Shown here one piece after another: positions 47,093 to 58,218 of a stretch of DNA of 64,000 nt. The position numbers were made by a program, and so were the translations under genes. Location of the stretch: assembly GCF_028502605.1 (NCBI RefSeq), contig NC_079235.1, positions 3,782,001-3,846,000 of the forward strand, read 5' to 3'. Numbering within the stretch: the first letter of the stretch is position 1; every line of letters begins with the position of its first letter. This stretch comes from Trichoderma breve (Eukaryota; Ascomycota; Sordariomycetes; Hypocreales; Hypocreaceae). Under the pieces are notes generated by a model that saw only the letters and a program-made list of their open reading frames with translations, did no database searches and had not been told where the DNA came from.

Positions 47093-48817
47093 CGGACTGT
47101 GTGGGAATTTCCTTCATTTGTTTCCCTTTGCCGGAATACTTGCATCCAGTACTAATTATACCGCTTTGTTGGACTTTTTGTTAGGGATATCTATAAAACC
47201 AAAGGTGCATACTCCTTTTCTTGTTATGATTTTTCTCTTTGCTCTATGTGTTTCGTCCCTTGCTGACACTGTTAGAGCGCTATCGACATGGTGTGCGTCT
47301 GTGTGTTCCTACCCAGGTTCGTCACTTGATATGCCCCTTTTACATTCTGTAGTGTCGTGATGTCAGCCAGCCAAATGCATTGTAGCGTGATACATGGTCT
47401 ATACTCTTTTTCGGCAACCCCCCCAAAAACGTTCTCATAAATGGACGGCTCCCATAGAAGATGTGTATACCTTTTTGCTAGCCAGCATCCCACTTTCTAA
47501 GTTTAATATTGATAGCAGTAGATATATCGAGAAGATCGCGGTGGTAGCAAATACTTAAGAGCATGAGAAGAGCACAACCCGGTTCACTGGGATTATACGC
47601 ACGACGTCGTAGAGGTAAAATACTTGGCAGAGCTGTCTGGCAGTTTATTAGTATCATCGTTCCATTTATAAACCGATCGGCTCAAATTGCTCGCTGTCGT
47701 AGGCGATTTAGCCATTCTAATCAACATACTAAGAAAGGCAATAGGCAAAACCCCTGGGAAAACTATGTCGGTTTATTAGGTAGTATCTTTGTTCCGTTTG
47801 TAAATCGATTAACTTAAATCGCTCGCTGTCGTAGGACATTTAGCTAGGCAAAATACTTGGCAGAACTGTCTACCAGGTTATTAGTATGTATCTTTGTTTC
47901 ATTTATAAACCGTTTAGGTGCACTGCTAGGTCGTTCGCTGTCATATACGATTTAGCCGTTCCAATCAACATACCAAGAAAGGCAACAGGCAAAAGATTTA
48001 ACAAACTGGTAGCTAGTTTATTAGTATCCTAGTTCTATTTAGCCATAGATTAGCTTTGGAATCTTTATACAAGATGTAGATCTCGAACGGCATTTGGCGG
48101 AAAATTGTATTCCGTATGACGAATATGATCGGGAGTCGGCAATAGCGTCGGTGAAACATCCTCCAGTCCACCCGTGATGCTAATCCTATATTGTTTCATT
48201 CTAGCCACTAGGATGGAAACGAATAGCTGATGAGACCTTGATAACGTGAGCATTGCATGAATCTTGGGGGGGAATGTAACCTTATAGACGCTAATTATGG
48301 CTCTCATGCTCGAAACAAGCTTGGATCCGTGAATTTTTGATCTATTTTGTTAGTAAGAGGAATTTAAACTGCCAATGTATTTGCTTGAAGTAGATAATTC
48401 CCGATTGGGAAGAGATGTAACTGGCAGAGACGAAGAGACTTAATAAATATCAATGTGATTTCTTATCGTCGAGACTGAGAAGAAGGCAGTCTCAACGAGG
48501 ATATGAATTGACAATGATACAACTGTTTCATAGGCATGAAAGTGTATTTTCCGTAAATAGCAAAAAAATGTAGGCGGCGGCAGTAGCATTTTAAGCCGAC
48601 GGTTCATGTTGCCACGGCACAAGTGCAATGATTGCCTAAGCCTTACAAAGAGGGCGCGGAGATGCATTTTCTCCTCCGGAGATTATATTATGTATGTCAT
48701 AATCTGTGACCCGGCACATAAACGTGAAGCCTATAACTACCTGCTGTTGCAGCTTAGGAGAGCAGTTCTTTCAACATCCTCAACCGGAACAGCCAGCCAC
48801 CCCGACATCCTTTCACG
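47093..48817. other. Intergenic region holding degenerate repeats
   Basis: No gene is supported. The central part (47617-48040) is an imperfect tandem repeat described separately; its flanks are AT-rich and hold only short open frames. The end toward 48817 is the promoter of the small secreted protein. Confidence 0.55.
47617..48040. repeat. Degenerate tandem repeat with RIP-like differences
   Basis: Blocks recur in order: aaaatacttggcag at 47617 and 47850; tttattag...gtatc at about 47643, 47770, 47877 and 48017; gctcgctgtcgtag at 47689 and 47821, with a diverged copy near 47933; and a 40-bp block at about 47711-47750 and 47955-47994. The basic unit is about 110-130 bp inside a doublet of about 240 bp. 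The two copies of the 40-bp block differ at four sites, all C-to-T type transitions. It may be a remnant of a mobile element; no coding capacity is recognised. Confidence 0.7.
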
Positions 48818-49288
48818 ATGCAATTTTCCATCATTGGTGTAAGTTGAACATAGTATCCAATCATTGAATATCTTGAGTATTAAGTGAATCATATATAGGC
48901 ACTCCTCGCAATGGCGATTGCCCCTGCGGCTGCCGCCGACGGACTCACCTTCGACATCTTCTTCACTCCCGGCAGCGTCCCTACCACCCAACACTGCACA
49001 GCAAACGGCGTCCAGACTCTCACTGAGACTGTGACTGATGGCGGATGTCAATCATGGGCGTTTCAGTTTGGAGATGCCGTCAAGTTGACTCCTGGACAGA
49101 CCATCCCTGCTTCTTTGCAGACCAACGAGGAGCAGACTTGCACAGTCTACTTTGTTCAGCAGGCTGGCGATACACCTTCGAGGCACTGCACGGATGTAGT
49201 TTTGGGGACGACGGCGGACTTGTCCGATGAGTGCTATGTTGCGCCTCCGGGAACATATGGCTTGAATATTGTTTGTGCAAAGAATTAG
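48818..49288 (+). CDS. Small secreted cysteine-rich protein
   Basis: Two exons (48818-48838 and 48899-49288) encode 136 residues. The 21-nt first exon supplies MQFSIIG, and the joined N-terminus MQFSIIGALLAMAIAPAAAA is a typical signal peptide cleaved near residue 20-21. The mature protein of about 115 residues has six cysteines (in QHCTAN, GGCQSW, EQTCTV, SRHCTD, DECYVA, NIVCAK), which could form three disulfides. No catalytic motif or known effector signature is recognised. Size, secretion and the even cysteine number place it among the small secreted cysteine-rich proteins of Trichoderma, some of which act in fungal or plant interactions; this role is inference only. Confidence 0.8.
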
Positions 49289-49920
49289 TAGCCGGTGAGT
49301 GTTGGTTGTACGGAATACTACGGATAGGTACATGGAGTGATGGATCCTGAGACGGGTTGAACCTCGTATAAGGGACTCGGGGGTCGTACAAGATGGATAC
49401 ATGCATGTATTATCGTCTATTGTTACGCTAGCCTAGCTGAAATAGGATATATGGCCATTAAGATATGATATTATAGAACCACTTGAAGCGGTGACACTTT
49501 GATGCTTTTACCAAATATTAACATGCAGATGTAGTATCCGTGTATTATTCCAGCCTTTTCAATGGATCGCAACATCATCTTAGATCTATAACTTTAAGCG
49601 CGGTGATCTGAATAGGCGCTTGCCATACCACACCAAGCAGCTGCATGTTGCCATGATCAAGCGGACGCAGCCTTGCCACCCGATGGGAGAAATTTCGGTG
49701 AAGCAGATTCCGCCTTGGTTGTTGGTCGTGTTAGCTGCGCCCAGCGCCTATCTGACGATGGTTATTGGCTGTTCAGCTAATATAAATGAGGCAAAGGATT
49801 GCTGTTGCCTTGCTATTGGAGAGCACCCCTGTCAACCCCCGCGATTTACAACGCGAGTTTAGAAATTGGACATTGTATGCGAGTATTTTGTCAATCCAGC
49901 AGGTAAATATCTATATAAGC
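49289..49920. other. Intergenic before the NLR gene
   Basis: Short open frames only (for example 49620-49862), without motifs. Likely 3' UTR of the secreted protein and NLR promoter. Confidence 0.5.
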
Positions 49921-49928
49921 TCTTGTAT
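49921..49928 (+). promoter_or_regulatory. TATA box (TATATAAG) of the NLR gene
   Basis: It lies 73-80 nt before the ATG at 50001. A transcript starting about 30 nt downstream would exclude the in-frame ATG at 49866 and most likely the one at 49953, which supports 50001 as the start. Confidence 0.55.
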
Positions 49929-50000
49929 TCTTATTCCTTGCTCTCTAAATACATGTCATTTATCTGTATCGTCTCAACTCCTACATCAGTACTGCCAAAG

Positions 50001-53000
50001 ATGAATGCTTCACCATCTAAAGGAGTAAAGATGAAATCCCTCATAAAAAAATTCAAGTCTCCTGAAAGAAGCTCTTCACCAGTTGCAAATCCGGCTTCCG
50101 CATTGTTACATGGAAACTCACACTCTGGCGTGCCGCATCTTCAGACTAAAGTGTCATCCCACTCTTTGAGTACGACCGTATCAGTAAACGATGATACAAT
50201 TTCCCAAAGCTCCGGGAGACTGTCCACTTCTCCTTCTTTATCTCCTCCATTAGCCGTTCAGCCATCTGTCTCTCCTAGTCCCGACCAATCATCAACATCA
50301 CATCCCCCTCCGGCCATCATCATATTGCCTTCTGACTCTATTACCGAGGCAGCTCCCGCCACTATAGCCACTGAAGAAACACCCGAGACTCCAGCTCCAT
50401 CCTTTCCTCCGGCCATTACAATATCACCCTCAGTTTCTATTATTGAGGCAGCACTCGCTACTATAGCTGTTGAAGCAGAGGTACCTGAGACTCCAGCTCC
50501 ACCCTTAAATCTATGGAAAGAAGCTTTCGAAAGTGTCAACGATGAAACAAAACGCTGGATCCAAGAGCATGGGCTCAACTCGACGGAGCAGTCGCAGCCA
50601 GATGGTCAAATAAAAGAGCTCATTACTCTTCTCAAGAGCAAAACTCTAGCCGAAGACAACGACACGCCTTCCAAGATCGTAATCGGTGACCGCAGAATCG
50701 TTTTACGCGAGCATGTCAACGAGGTCGTCTCCCTTCTCACCATGGCTGGCGATATTGCAATGAATTTTGCACCCCCGCAGGCCAGTGCGCCTTGGGCTAT
50801 CGGAAAGGCATTGCTGAAAGTAAGGCTCCTAAATGTCTACGAACTTTACCCAATTTACTAGAATCGGTAGTATTAATCAATAACAGATTCCAGTCAAACA
50901 TGTCGACCAGAAGCTAGCCCTTACCGGGACAATTCGTTGGTTTACACGTATTGTCCACAGAGGTCAGATATATGAGTTGCGCTACACTGCGATAACTACA
51001 GATGAGCAAATCGTGTCCAACCTACACGATGCCCTCCGAGACTTATATGTCGCAGCAATAGAGCTGTTAGCCCGTTCTGATATCGTATTCAGAAGTGGAA
51101 CCTTGAAACAAGCATTCAGTGCCATTGTTCGGCCTGATGAGGCCACAAACCTTGTTTCTGAACTATTAAAGAAAGAACAAAAAGTTGTGCTGGAAGCCCA
51201 AGCTTGTGAAGCTTGGTGCAGTGCCAGAACAGATGCGAGACTGTTTCAAAGAACACAGTACATGCTGGAGAAGCTTGATGAAATGTCGGCTCCGCTGAAA
51301 CGAGCTGACGAGGGCTTAATCAAGTTGTTTAGGCAGATTGATCAAGGCCAACTGGACGAACTAATGGACTTTATTAGCTCAGAGGAATATGGCAAAAGTC
51401 ACTCCGAGTTTAGTGAGTCAAGAGTAGAAGGTACTGGTAACTGGTTAATAGGTCACCAATGTTTTCGCCAATGGCAAGCAAGCCGACATAGATCAGTGCT
51501 TTACCTCAAAGGCAATGGTGAGTTTCTCTGTTTGTTAGTATCCCATATACTCTATTCCTAACCTAATCTAGTCGGCACGGGCAAAACGTTCCTTACCTCA
51601 CGAGTCATTGACCACCTAAAGGAAACCTTGCATGCATCGCTTGAAGATGAAGGATTTGCGTTCTTTTACTGCAACCGATCTACACCCTTAACGCGAGACC
51701 CCCTCGTCGTCCTTAGAAGCTTTGTTCGCCAGCTAGCTGATAGGGAATACTACGACGGCGTCCCAAAAAGCCTCAATCAGGCATATGAGAAGGCGAAAAA
51801 GGAAAAAAGAGGATTCAGTTACAAAGAATGCGAAATGCTGATTTTGGACTTGCTTAGCCTCTATCCAAGGACTACTATAGTTCTTGATGCTTTGGATGAG
51901 TCTGATACTGAGAAGTATATTCTAGCCAATACTCTCGTTAACCTAATAAGAAAGGCGAAATACTCAGTCAGACTCTTTGTATCCAGTCGCCCAGACCGGG
52001 AATACTTAAGAGCATTTGAGGGAATGCGGATAATAACCATTAATAGCGATGATCAACAGATTGATATTGGGAAATATCTTAATGCAAAGCTCTATTCTAC
52101 ACCGTCATTTCAGAGTCGCCCGATAGAAATCCAAGAAATGATCAGGGCAGCTTTTACATCTCGAAATTGCGGGATGTAAGTCATACTCATTCCTCATTCC
52201 TCACCCCCCTGTTACTATCTATACCGCCAGTTTTTAATTACGATAAACTAATATTATTTATTAATCATAGGTTCCGATGGGTCCACCTACAGGTCAAACA
52301 AGTGAATCCGCTCGTATCGAACGATGCGGTCAAACTGTGGGCCAAGACAGTTCCCGGAGATCTAATGGAGGCATACGACCAGATGTGGAACATTTTGAAA
52401 AAGGATCACGCATACGACATGCCCTTGATTGAGCGCGCTATCAAGTGGGTGTTGGGCTCTCTACAACCGTTAGAAACCGAACATCTGGTGACAGCAATCC
52501 GATATACAATTGAAGGAGATACTTTGGTAGAGAAAGAGCGACAAACTCCCAGACGGATACTATTGCTTTGCCAAGACTTCTTAACGGTTGATGCGGAGAA
52601 GCAAGTGTGGACGTTGCCACATGCTTCAGTGGCTGAATACTTTGAATCCAGGAGCGAGATATTGGGGAACTGTCATGGGTTCGTCGCCAACATACAGCTC
52701 AAGATCCTTATGGAACCTGAAGAGGACGTTCTTCTTATAGAATCTCATAAGGACGACCCCGACTACCCGGAATTCTGTTCTCATCACATACCTTTCAGGC
52801 ATTACTTCATGAACAGTTGGCCCACGTATGTCGAACGATACGACCGATGGCTGGGCTCAACAGAGGGCGCAACCCCGGATGCACAACTTGTGGCCTCTCT
52901 GCGACAATTTCTCGGTTCACCAGAGCAGCGCAGCGCCTACTACATCAAATGGTGTAACAGCAGATTCTATACTGGGGATGGGTTTAGCTCCTCTGACATT

Positions 53001-54344
53001 TGTTGGCTCGCCATGTGCCGCTACGGGTTTTACTACGTTTTACAAGATTGGTGGGACAATTACGTTGGTAATAGGCCAGTCGATCTGTGCAAGCTTAGGT
53101 ATGAGGCGCTTGCACTTGCGGCAAGGGGCGGGTGTATAGAAGTCTGCAGATGTTTGTTGAGCACGATGGATGAGCTTGATTCGGCTCAACTTGGGCCCGC
53201 AATTGAAAATGCGATGGACGAAGGTCACAAAGATTTCTTCTTGCTTTTAGAGAAGCATGGGAATTTCCACATCTGGGATTACTTCGAGGAGAAACCAGAT
53301 ATCATCCTGATGGCAGCCCGTCGTCCCGGCCAGATCCAGTGGCTTGCGGACCACAACCTCTTCAATTCGTACTCTGGAAACTCCCTGCTCAAAGCTGCAG
53401 AAAGAGCTGACTTACAAGCAACCAAGGATCTGCTCGAGGCTGGAGCTGATGTGAATCACCGTCCTAAGTATGCAGCGAAATTTGGGAGCGCCCTTGCCGC
53501 TGCCGTTGCTTCGGCTGGCGGGACCTTTACGCCGGAACGCGTGAAAACGATACAGCTCCTTCTCGAGAACGGCGCAGAACCTAATCTGCCATTACACAGT
53601 GGCCAGTCCGGCAGCGCATTAGAATCGACGATTTTCTTTTACCGCGATCCAAAACCACCCGAATATAGGGCTAAATATGGACTCGCACATCCCATGGATG
53701 TGCTGGCAATTCTGCTCAAAGCTGGTGCTAAACCCGCCACGGTGCTCGATCACGGGAATCATGGCAGCGCTCTTGCAGCCGCCGCATATCGCGGGTTGAA
53801 AGAGATGCTGGCCATGATGGTGGAAGTCATTGGGAAGGACTCGACAATCGAATGTCTCCGCCGGAGCAGGCGTCCTGAGAAGACGCTTGCACAAAGGTTC
53901 AATAGCTTGAAGCAAGCAAGACAGGACACAATAGCATATCTCACCGATGAGCTTGGAGTCGACAAGGAAACTCTCCACAAGATTGGATTGTGGCAAGATG
54001 ACCCAAAAGAAGTCGGTGCATTTGGCGTCAAATTCTTCATATATACACCAACCCAGGAACCAAACAACCAGGAACCAAAACCCCAGGAACCAAAAACCCA
54101 GGAACCAAAAACTCAGGAACCGAAACCCCAAGAACCAAAAATCCAGAAATCAGGAACCCAGATACCAAACACCCCGGAGCCAAATACCGGGATGATTTTC
54201 CAATTGTTATATATATTTGCAGCCGTCGTAGCCGTTGCAGCCGTCGCATTCGTGGCACTTTCGTATGGAATCTTTGAGCCGCGGAGCTGGGCTGCCTGGG
54301 GGATACCTATATTATCCAATTACCCCAATCCCATTGGCTCATGA
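50001..54344 (+). CDS. NACHT-ankyrin NLR-type STAND protein with C-terminal membrane segment
   Basis: Four exons (50001-50819, 50887-51517, 51572-52175, 52271-54344) encode 1375 residues. The first 170 are Ser/Pro-rich with a near-duplicate of about 30 residues. A NACHT_N-like helical domain follows (LWKEAFESVNDETKRWIQEH, then LREHVNEVVSLLTMAGD). The NACHT NTPase has Walker A GNVGTGKT (482-489), Walker B TIVLDALDE (585-593), VRLFVSSRPDREY and GMFRWVHLQ. A winged-helix-like region (LPHASVAEYFESR) leads to ankyrin repeats (about 950-1180; LLEAGADVNHRPK, LLLENGAEPNLPL, LLKAGAKP). Then come seven QEPK-type repeats and a hydrophobic segment at about 1327-1351 (LLYIFAAVVAVAAVAFVALS). Fungal NLRs act in non-self recognition and regulated cell death; that role is inferred. 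The second intron splits the P-loop. Confidence 0.88.
54050..54158 (+). repeat. Coding minisatellite, seven 15-bp units
   Basis: The word cagga/caaga recurs at exact 15-bp spacing (54054, 54069, 54084, 54099, 54114, 54129, 54144). The unit encodes five residues, QEPKP or QEPKT, between the ankyrin region and the membrane segment of the NLR. Exact periodicity suggests unit number can change by slippage without shifting frame. Confidence 0.8.
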
Positions 54345-55018
54345 CAACTCCAGGAACCAATACACGGACATTGATGACACGGGCATTGTTGTTTCACAAG
54401 ATGTAACGCCTTCAGATTTGTTATATGCTTTCCATTAGAATAGAGAAAGCTGTCAGATTGGCCTAGCTTTACAGGGGAAACTCCCTCCACATACTCGATT
54501 TATGGCAAGTTAGTCTGCATGGAATTGGTGGATTTGACGTTTATTGTCTTAGATATACTTATGACCTACTCTCGCTCTAATCAAATGTTTGCTTTTATTA
54601 AATACCTTGGTGTTGTGCGTGCGATTGAACTCGAGGCTGGTGTAAGCCGTAAGTCTGGGTAGGACTTTCGCCAGCCGAGAATCGAACGTACCTATGAATA
54701 GGTACATGCTAGGTGCATATGAACTAAAAAGAGGTTCTCAACTCGTAATATATATATCCCACTATTCCATCTTTTGTTCAGCGCTATGAAAGTGTATAGA
54801 ATTAATCTCAATTCAAATTTCTCATCCTTCTAACATATTTAAACTCAACACAGCAAATCTTCCAACGGCCCCACCCGTCCGTGCCAGTCTCATTTAGCAC
54901 CGCGCCTCACGTCATGATCTCTGCACCAATCGCTCCCAATTTGTCTTCCACTTGACATTGAACTGTGATAACTCTTGTTATTTTTGCCTGTTGAAACTTG
55001 CCTTGAATAATACGAACC
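54345..55018. other. Intergenic, nothing recognised
   Basis: AT-rich NLR 3' side and methyltransferase promoter. A word resembling a tRNA T-loop (minus strand near 54675) has no pairing stem, so no tRNA is called. Confidence 0.5.
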
Positions 55019-55663
55019 ATGCCCACCGACTTTGACAAACAAACCTATTGGCATCACCGCTTCGCCAACGAAACCTCCTTCGAATGGCTGCTGAGTTCCG
55101 CCGACTTCATTTCAATCCTAAAGCCTCTTCTTATCAATCTTGAGCCTTCATCAGCTCGTATCCTACATCTCGGCTCCGGGACTAGCGACTTACACAACCA
55201 CTTTCGTCAACTAGGCTTTCTAGACATCACAAATGTCGATTATGAGCCTCTAGCAGTGGAACGTGGACGACAACTTGAGCAACAAGCATTTGGCGATGTC
55301 AAGATGAAGTACGCAGTAGCGGATGCTACAAAATCTCTATTACTATTAAGCAACAGCAATGACCGAGGAACATACAACAACGACAAATTCGATCTTGTCA
55401 TAGATAAGAGCACTGCAGATGCCATCTCATGCGGCGGAGACGAGCAAGTCCGTCGCATGGCTCATTGCGTTAGGGAATGTCTTGCGGACGGCGCCGTTTG
55501 GGTTTCAATGAGTTACTCTGCGTCACGATTTGACATTGGCGAGATTCCTTTTGATGTCGAGGTTTTGGCAAAGATTCCGACGCCGAAAAATGCGGTGACG
55601 GATCCGGACATATTTCACTGGTGCTATCTGCTGCGACCGAAAAAGAAGCTCTATTTTGGATGA
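55019..55663 (+). CDS. Class I SAM-dependent methyltransferase, EEF1AKMT4/CSKMT-like
   Basis: A single exon of 214 residues starting MPTDFDKQTYWHHRFANE. The opening YWxxRF and FEWLLSS are typical of the METTL13 N-domain / EEF1AKMT4 / CSKMT group of lysine methyltransferases. Motif I is ILHLGSGTSDL (SAM binding), the acidic end of strand 2 is VDYEP, and motif IV reads FDLVIDKSTADAISC, where DKxxxD is characteristic of this group. The end is WCYLLRPKKKLYFG. It probably methylates a protein lysine, such as on translation elongation factor 1A or citrate synthase; the target cannot be decided from sequence. No mitochondrial leader is visible. Confidence 0.85.
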   Translation: MPTDFDKQTYWHHRFANETSFEWLLSSADFISILKPLLINLEPSSARILHLGSGTSDLHNHFRQLGFLDITNVDYEPLAVERGRQLEQQAFGDVKMKYAVADATKSLLLLSNSNDRGTYNNDKFDLVIDKSTADAISCGGDEQVRRMAHCVRECLADGAVWVSMSYSASRFDIGEIPFDVEVLAKIPTPKNAVTDPDIFHWCYLLRPKKKLYFG

Positions 55664-56074
55664 GAGTAACCTTAAACTTGTAGTTGGATTGGGACTGCAA
55701 CGGTTTCATGCAGTGGTGAGAGATTAACCGCTCAAAGATCGAATAGTAACTGATTGGGATGGGTCGGATGCAAAAAAGCAGAGTCACTGGTATGTGACAA
55801 ACTCCTAGCTTGAGGGCAGCTATTCAGTAAAAGGAGTGGCCATGTAAAAGTCCCTATCTCTGCCTAGGAGCCTTGATGTTTGTGACTCGGTTATAATTTG
55901 GATATAGATAGAAAAGGCATCAACGCAAGAAACGAATAATATGCTATACCTGACTTGTCAGAAGCAACTCCATCCCTCTAATGTCCCCCTTCCATAACTG
56001 TGGCGTGTTATGTCGTGTATATCTAGATGCCCATCCATTATCCCTTCCATCCCGTTACCTTTAGTACAGCCCCT
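55664..56074. other. Convergent 3' spacer
   Basis: Spacer between the methyltransferase and SET-domain gene 3' ends. Nothing recognised. Confidence 0.5.
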
Positions 56075-57287
56075 CTAATTCGAGCTAAGTCGATAAATCT
56101 CAATCTTCTTCCTCACCAATCCCTCAATCTGCATCCACCGTTTCGTCAGAAGCGCCCTCTGGTCTTCCCTTCCAACCTTCAGCTCCTCAATCTGTTGCAA
56201 CCGCTTCGCAACAACATCGCTCAACAATTCCTCAAGTAAGCCAACAAGGTATTCATCAACCCGATCCTGAACAAGTCGCCCCTTTTCCTTAGCGTCAAGA
56301 AACTCGTGGAACTGCTTTGTTGAACAACAAAGTAAGCGCAAGACTCCCTGCGTGCGGCGAAACTCCTCGGTCGAAGACCCAAGAGGATACTCTCCCAGTA
56401 AATCTCGCTTCTTGAGTTCTTCCTTGTGACTCTTGCTCAACTTAGGAAACACCACATCGTCAATGTAGACGTCATCCGATGAGTTCTCATCAGGGATGAA
56501 TCCATATTCCAGCAAGTTGTAGTCGTTAGAATGGCGACTGTACGAGATGAACAACTCTTCACCCTTCTTATACGCCCGATCCGCAACGATATGATACGCA
56601 TTAGGCGAGTAATACACTTTACACCCGTCATCTGAGTGATTAAACAAGTCGGCCACCGGAATCAGCGCCAGCCTGTCTTCCCAGGGGTACTTTAACGTCT
56701 CCGGCGTCTCGTTGTAAAACGTCCGTGTATTAACGACCATCCAGGCATACGTATATTCCTCATACGGAACCTCCGGAAATGCATCCCTGAGGGCACTCCA
56801 GTTGCTCTGAAACTCCCTTTCTCGTTTCCGGAGGTTATCTCTAGACTCCAGAGGCAAAAGATCACTCAGCTCCCTCGGCCACAACATGGGAATGCCTGCT
56901 TCGAAATCCTTCATCTTCGGCAACACAGCTCTCCAAGGCTTAAAGTAAGGACTCTTGTCAAGGGCCAGATCCGCAGCCAGCAACCCCTGGATAGTCGTGT
57001 CTGCGGGCAACTTCTCCCGCACTGTCGTAGACACCGACTCCAAGCGGCGAAGAACCCGGAGAGGCACCGTCAGGATCTCCTCCTCAGCCTATTTTTTTGG
57101 GCGAGTAAAACGTTAGACCCATCCAAGTGCAAGTTAAACACCCAATAGGTCCGCTGTTTACCTTGATTTTGCGCGTGGCGAGAATCCCTGTGCCTCTGCC
57201 AGGGATGCTGCTGGGCTCGATGCCTCTGATGGATACGCCTTGCGTTTTAGCCCATGTTATGAGATTCTGCAGATGCCCCATGATCAT
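56075..57287 (-). CDS. SET-domain protein, RuBisCO LSMT-like lysine methyltransferase
   Basis: Two exons (57287-57162, 57088-56075) encode 379 residues. The N-terminus has the split-SET opening VSIRGIEPSSIPGRGTGILA followed by AEEEILTVPLRVL. A long helical insert (YFKPWRAVLPKMKDFEAGIP) precedes the second SET half with the substrate and cofactor motifs TRTFYNE, ALIPVADLFNHSDDG and GEELFISYSRHSNDYNLLEYGF. The C-terminal substrate-binding region is helical. This is the SETD3/SETD6/Rkm architecture, which methylates ribosomal and other non-histone proteins; the target is not known. Three in-frame ATGs lie within seven codons at the start (57287, 57281 and the first is listed). Confidence 0.9.
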
Positions 57288-58218
57288 GATGAAAGAAAAG
57301 GAAACGGTTCAAATTGGAAAGACAACAAAAGAAATCTAATTGACCATGATGCCCGACATATCGGTAGGAGAAAATGAGGGAGTGTTGCCGGCATTGAGTA
57401 GGAAAGACAAAGCATGTCACGATAATGAGATCCCCTTTTAGATGGCGTTTGTTAAGCTTCCATCACGATATACCGCCACTTGGGCGCAGATTCGAGGTAT
57501 ATCCGATTACCCGGATAACAGCCATCTTTTTATTGCTCTAACTCCCGTATAAGCAAAACGGACATGGCCGCCAAAAGGCACAAGCGACGATGCCCGTCTG
57601 TTTCAAATTCGCGACTGGAATGCATCGCGGAAAATCATCTTGCCGAACTGCCGCCTTACTAACATTGCATCAACATTTTGTCATGTCAATAGCACAGGCC
57701 CTTTTTGCTCCATAGAAAACTGGCGGTGACAATAACAACAGCTGCCTAAATATTCTGCGATGTTTACGTTCGAATACTTACCAATCTTGTACTCGTTCCA
57801 TACGATACACAATTCCATCGAATTTAATCTATGTGATGCATGTGGGCCGGAAAGACAACATGGAAGCCTGACGATTCTATTCGTTCATGATGCCAAATGC
57901 GCATTGATTGTTATCCACCGTTTACGGCATGCCGAACTGCTGAGAAAGTTCGTGCGTAAGACGTGCATTAGCACACATGAAAGGAGTGGGTAAACAAACA
58001 CCAAGACTCCTTATCCCCACGGCACCCACAGTCATTTCTGGGTAAACATTGGCTTATAGGGGCAACCCGTGTATCATCTCAGCGCTCTGCAGGAACAGAA
58101 CGGCTGCTAATTTGCCCCATGCTCGAATATACTCTGTACATACAGTATGTCGGATTAGATGACCCCGTTCCAGCTCGAGGCAGCGATATTGCCATTTTGA
58201 TCATCACCACTTCTCCAT
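57288..58218. other. Intergenic, SET gene promoter and DBR1 3' side
   Basis: No supported open frame on either strand and no RNA gene. A self-complementary word acatacagtatgt lies near 58139. Confidence 0.5.

Noticed and set aside
47563..47817. Plus-strand frame with repeated IVPFINR / FVPFVNR words
   Set aside because: The peptide similarity only reflects the underlying DNA repeat; there is no start context, domain or extension.
49866..50000. Longer NLR start at 49866
   Set aside because: A TATATAAG box at 49921-49928 lies between this ATG and the chosen one, and the extra residues do not resemble coding sequence.
54661..54700. tRNA T-loop-like word on the minus strand
   Set aside because: No complementary T-stem, acceptor stem or anticodon arm could be formed around it.
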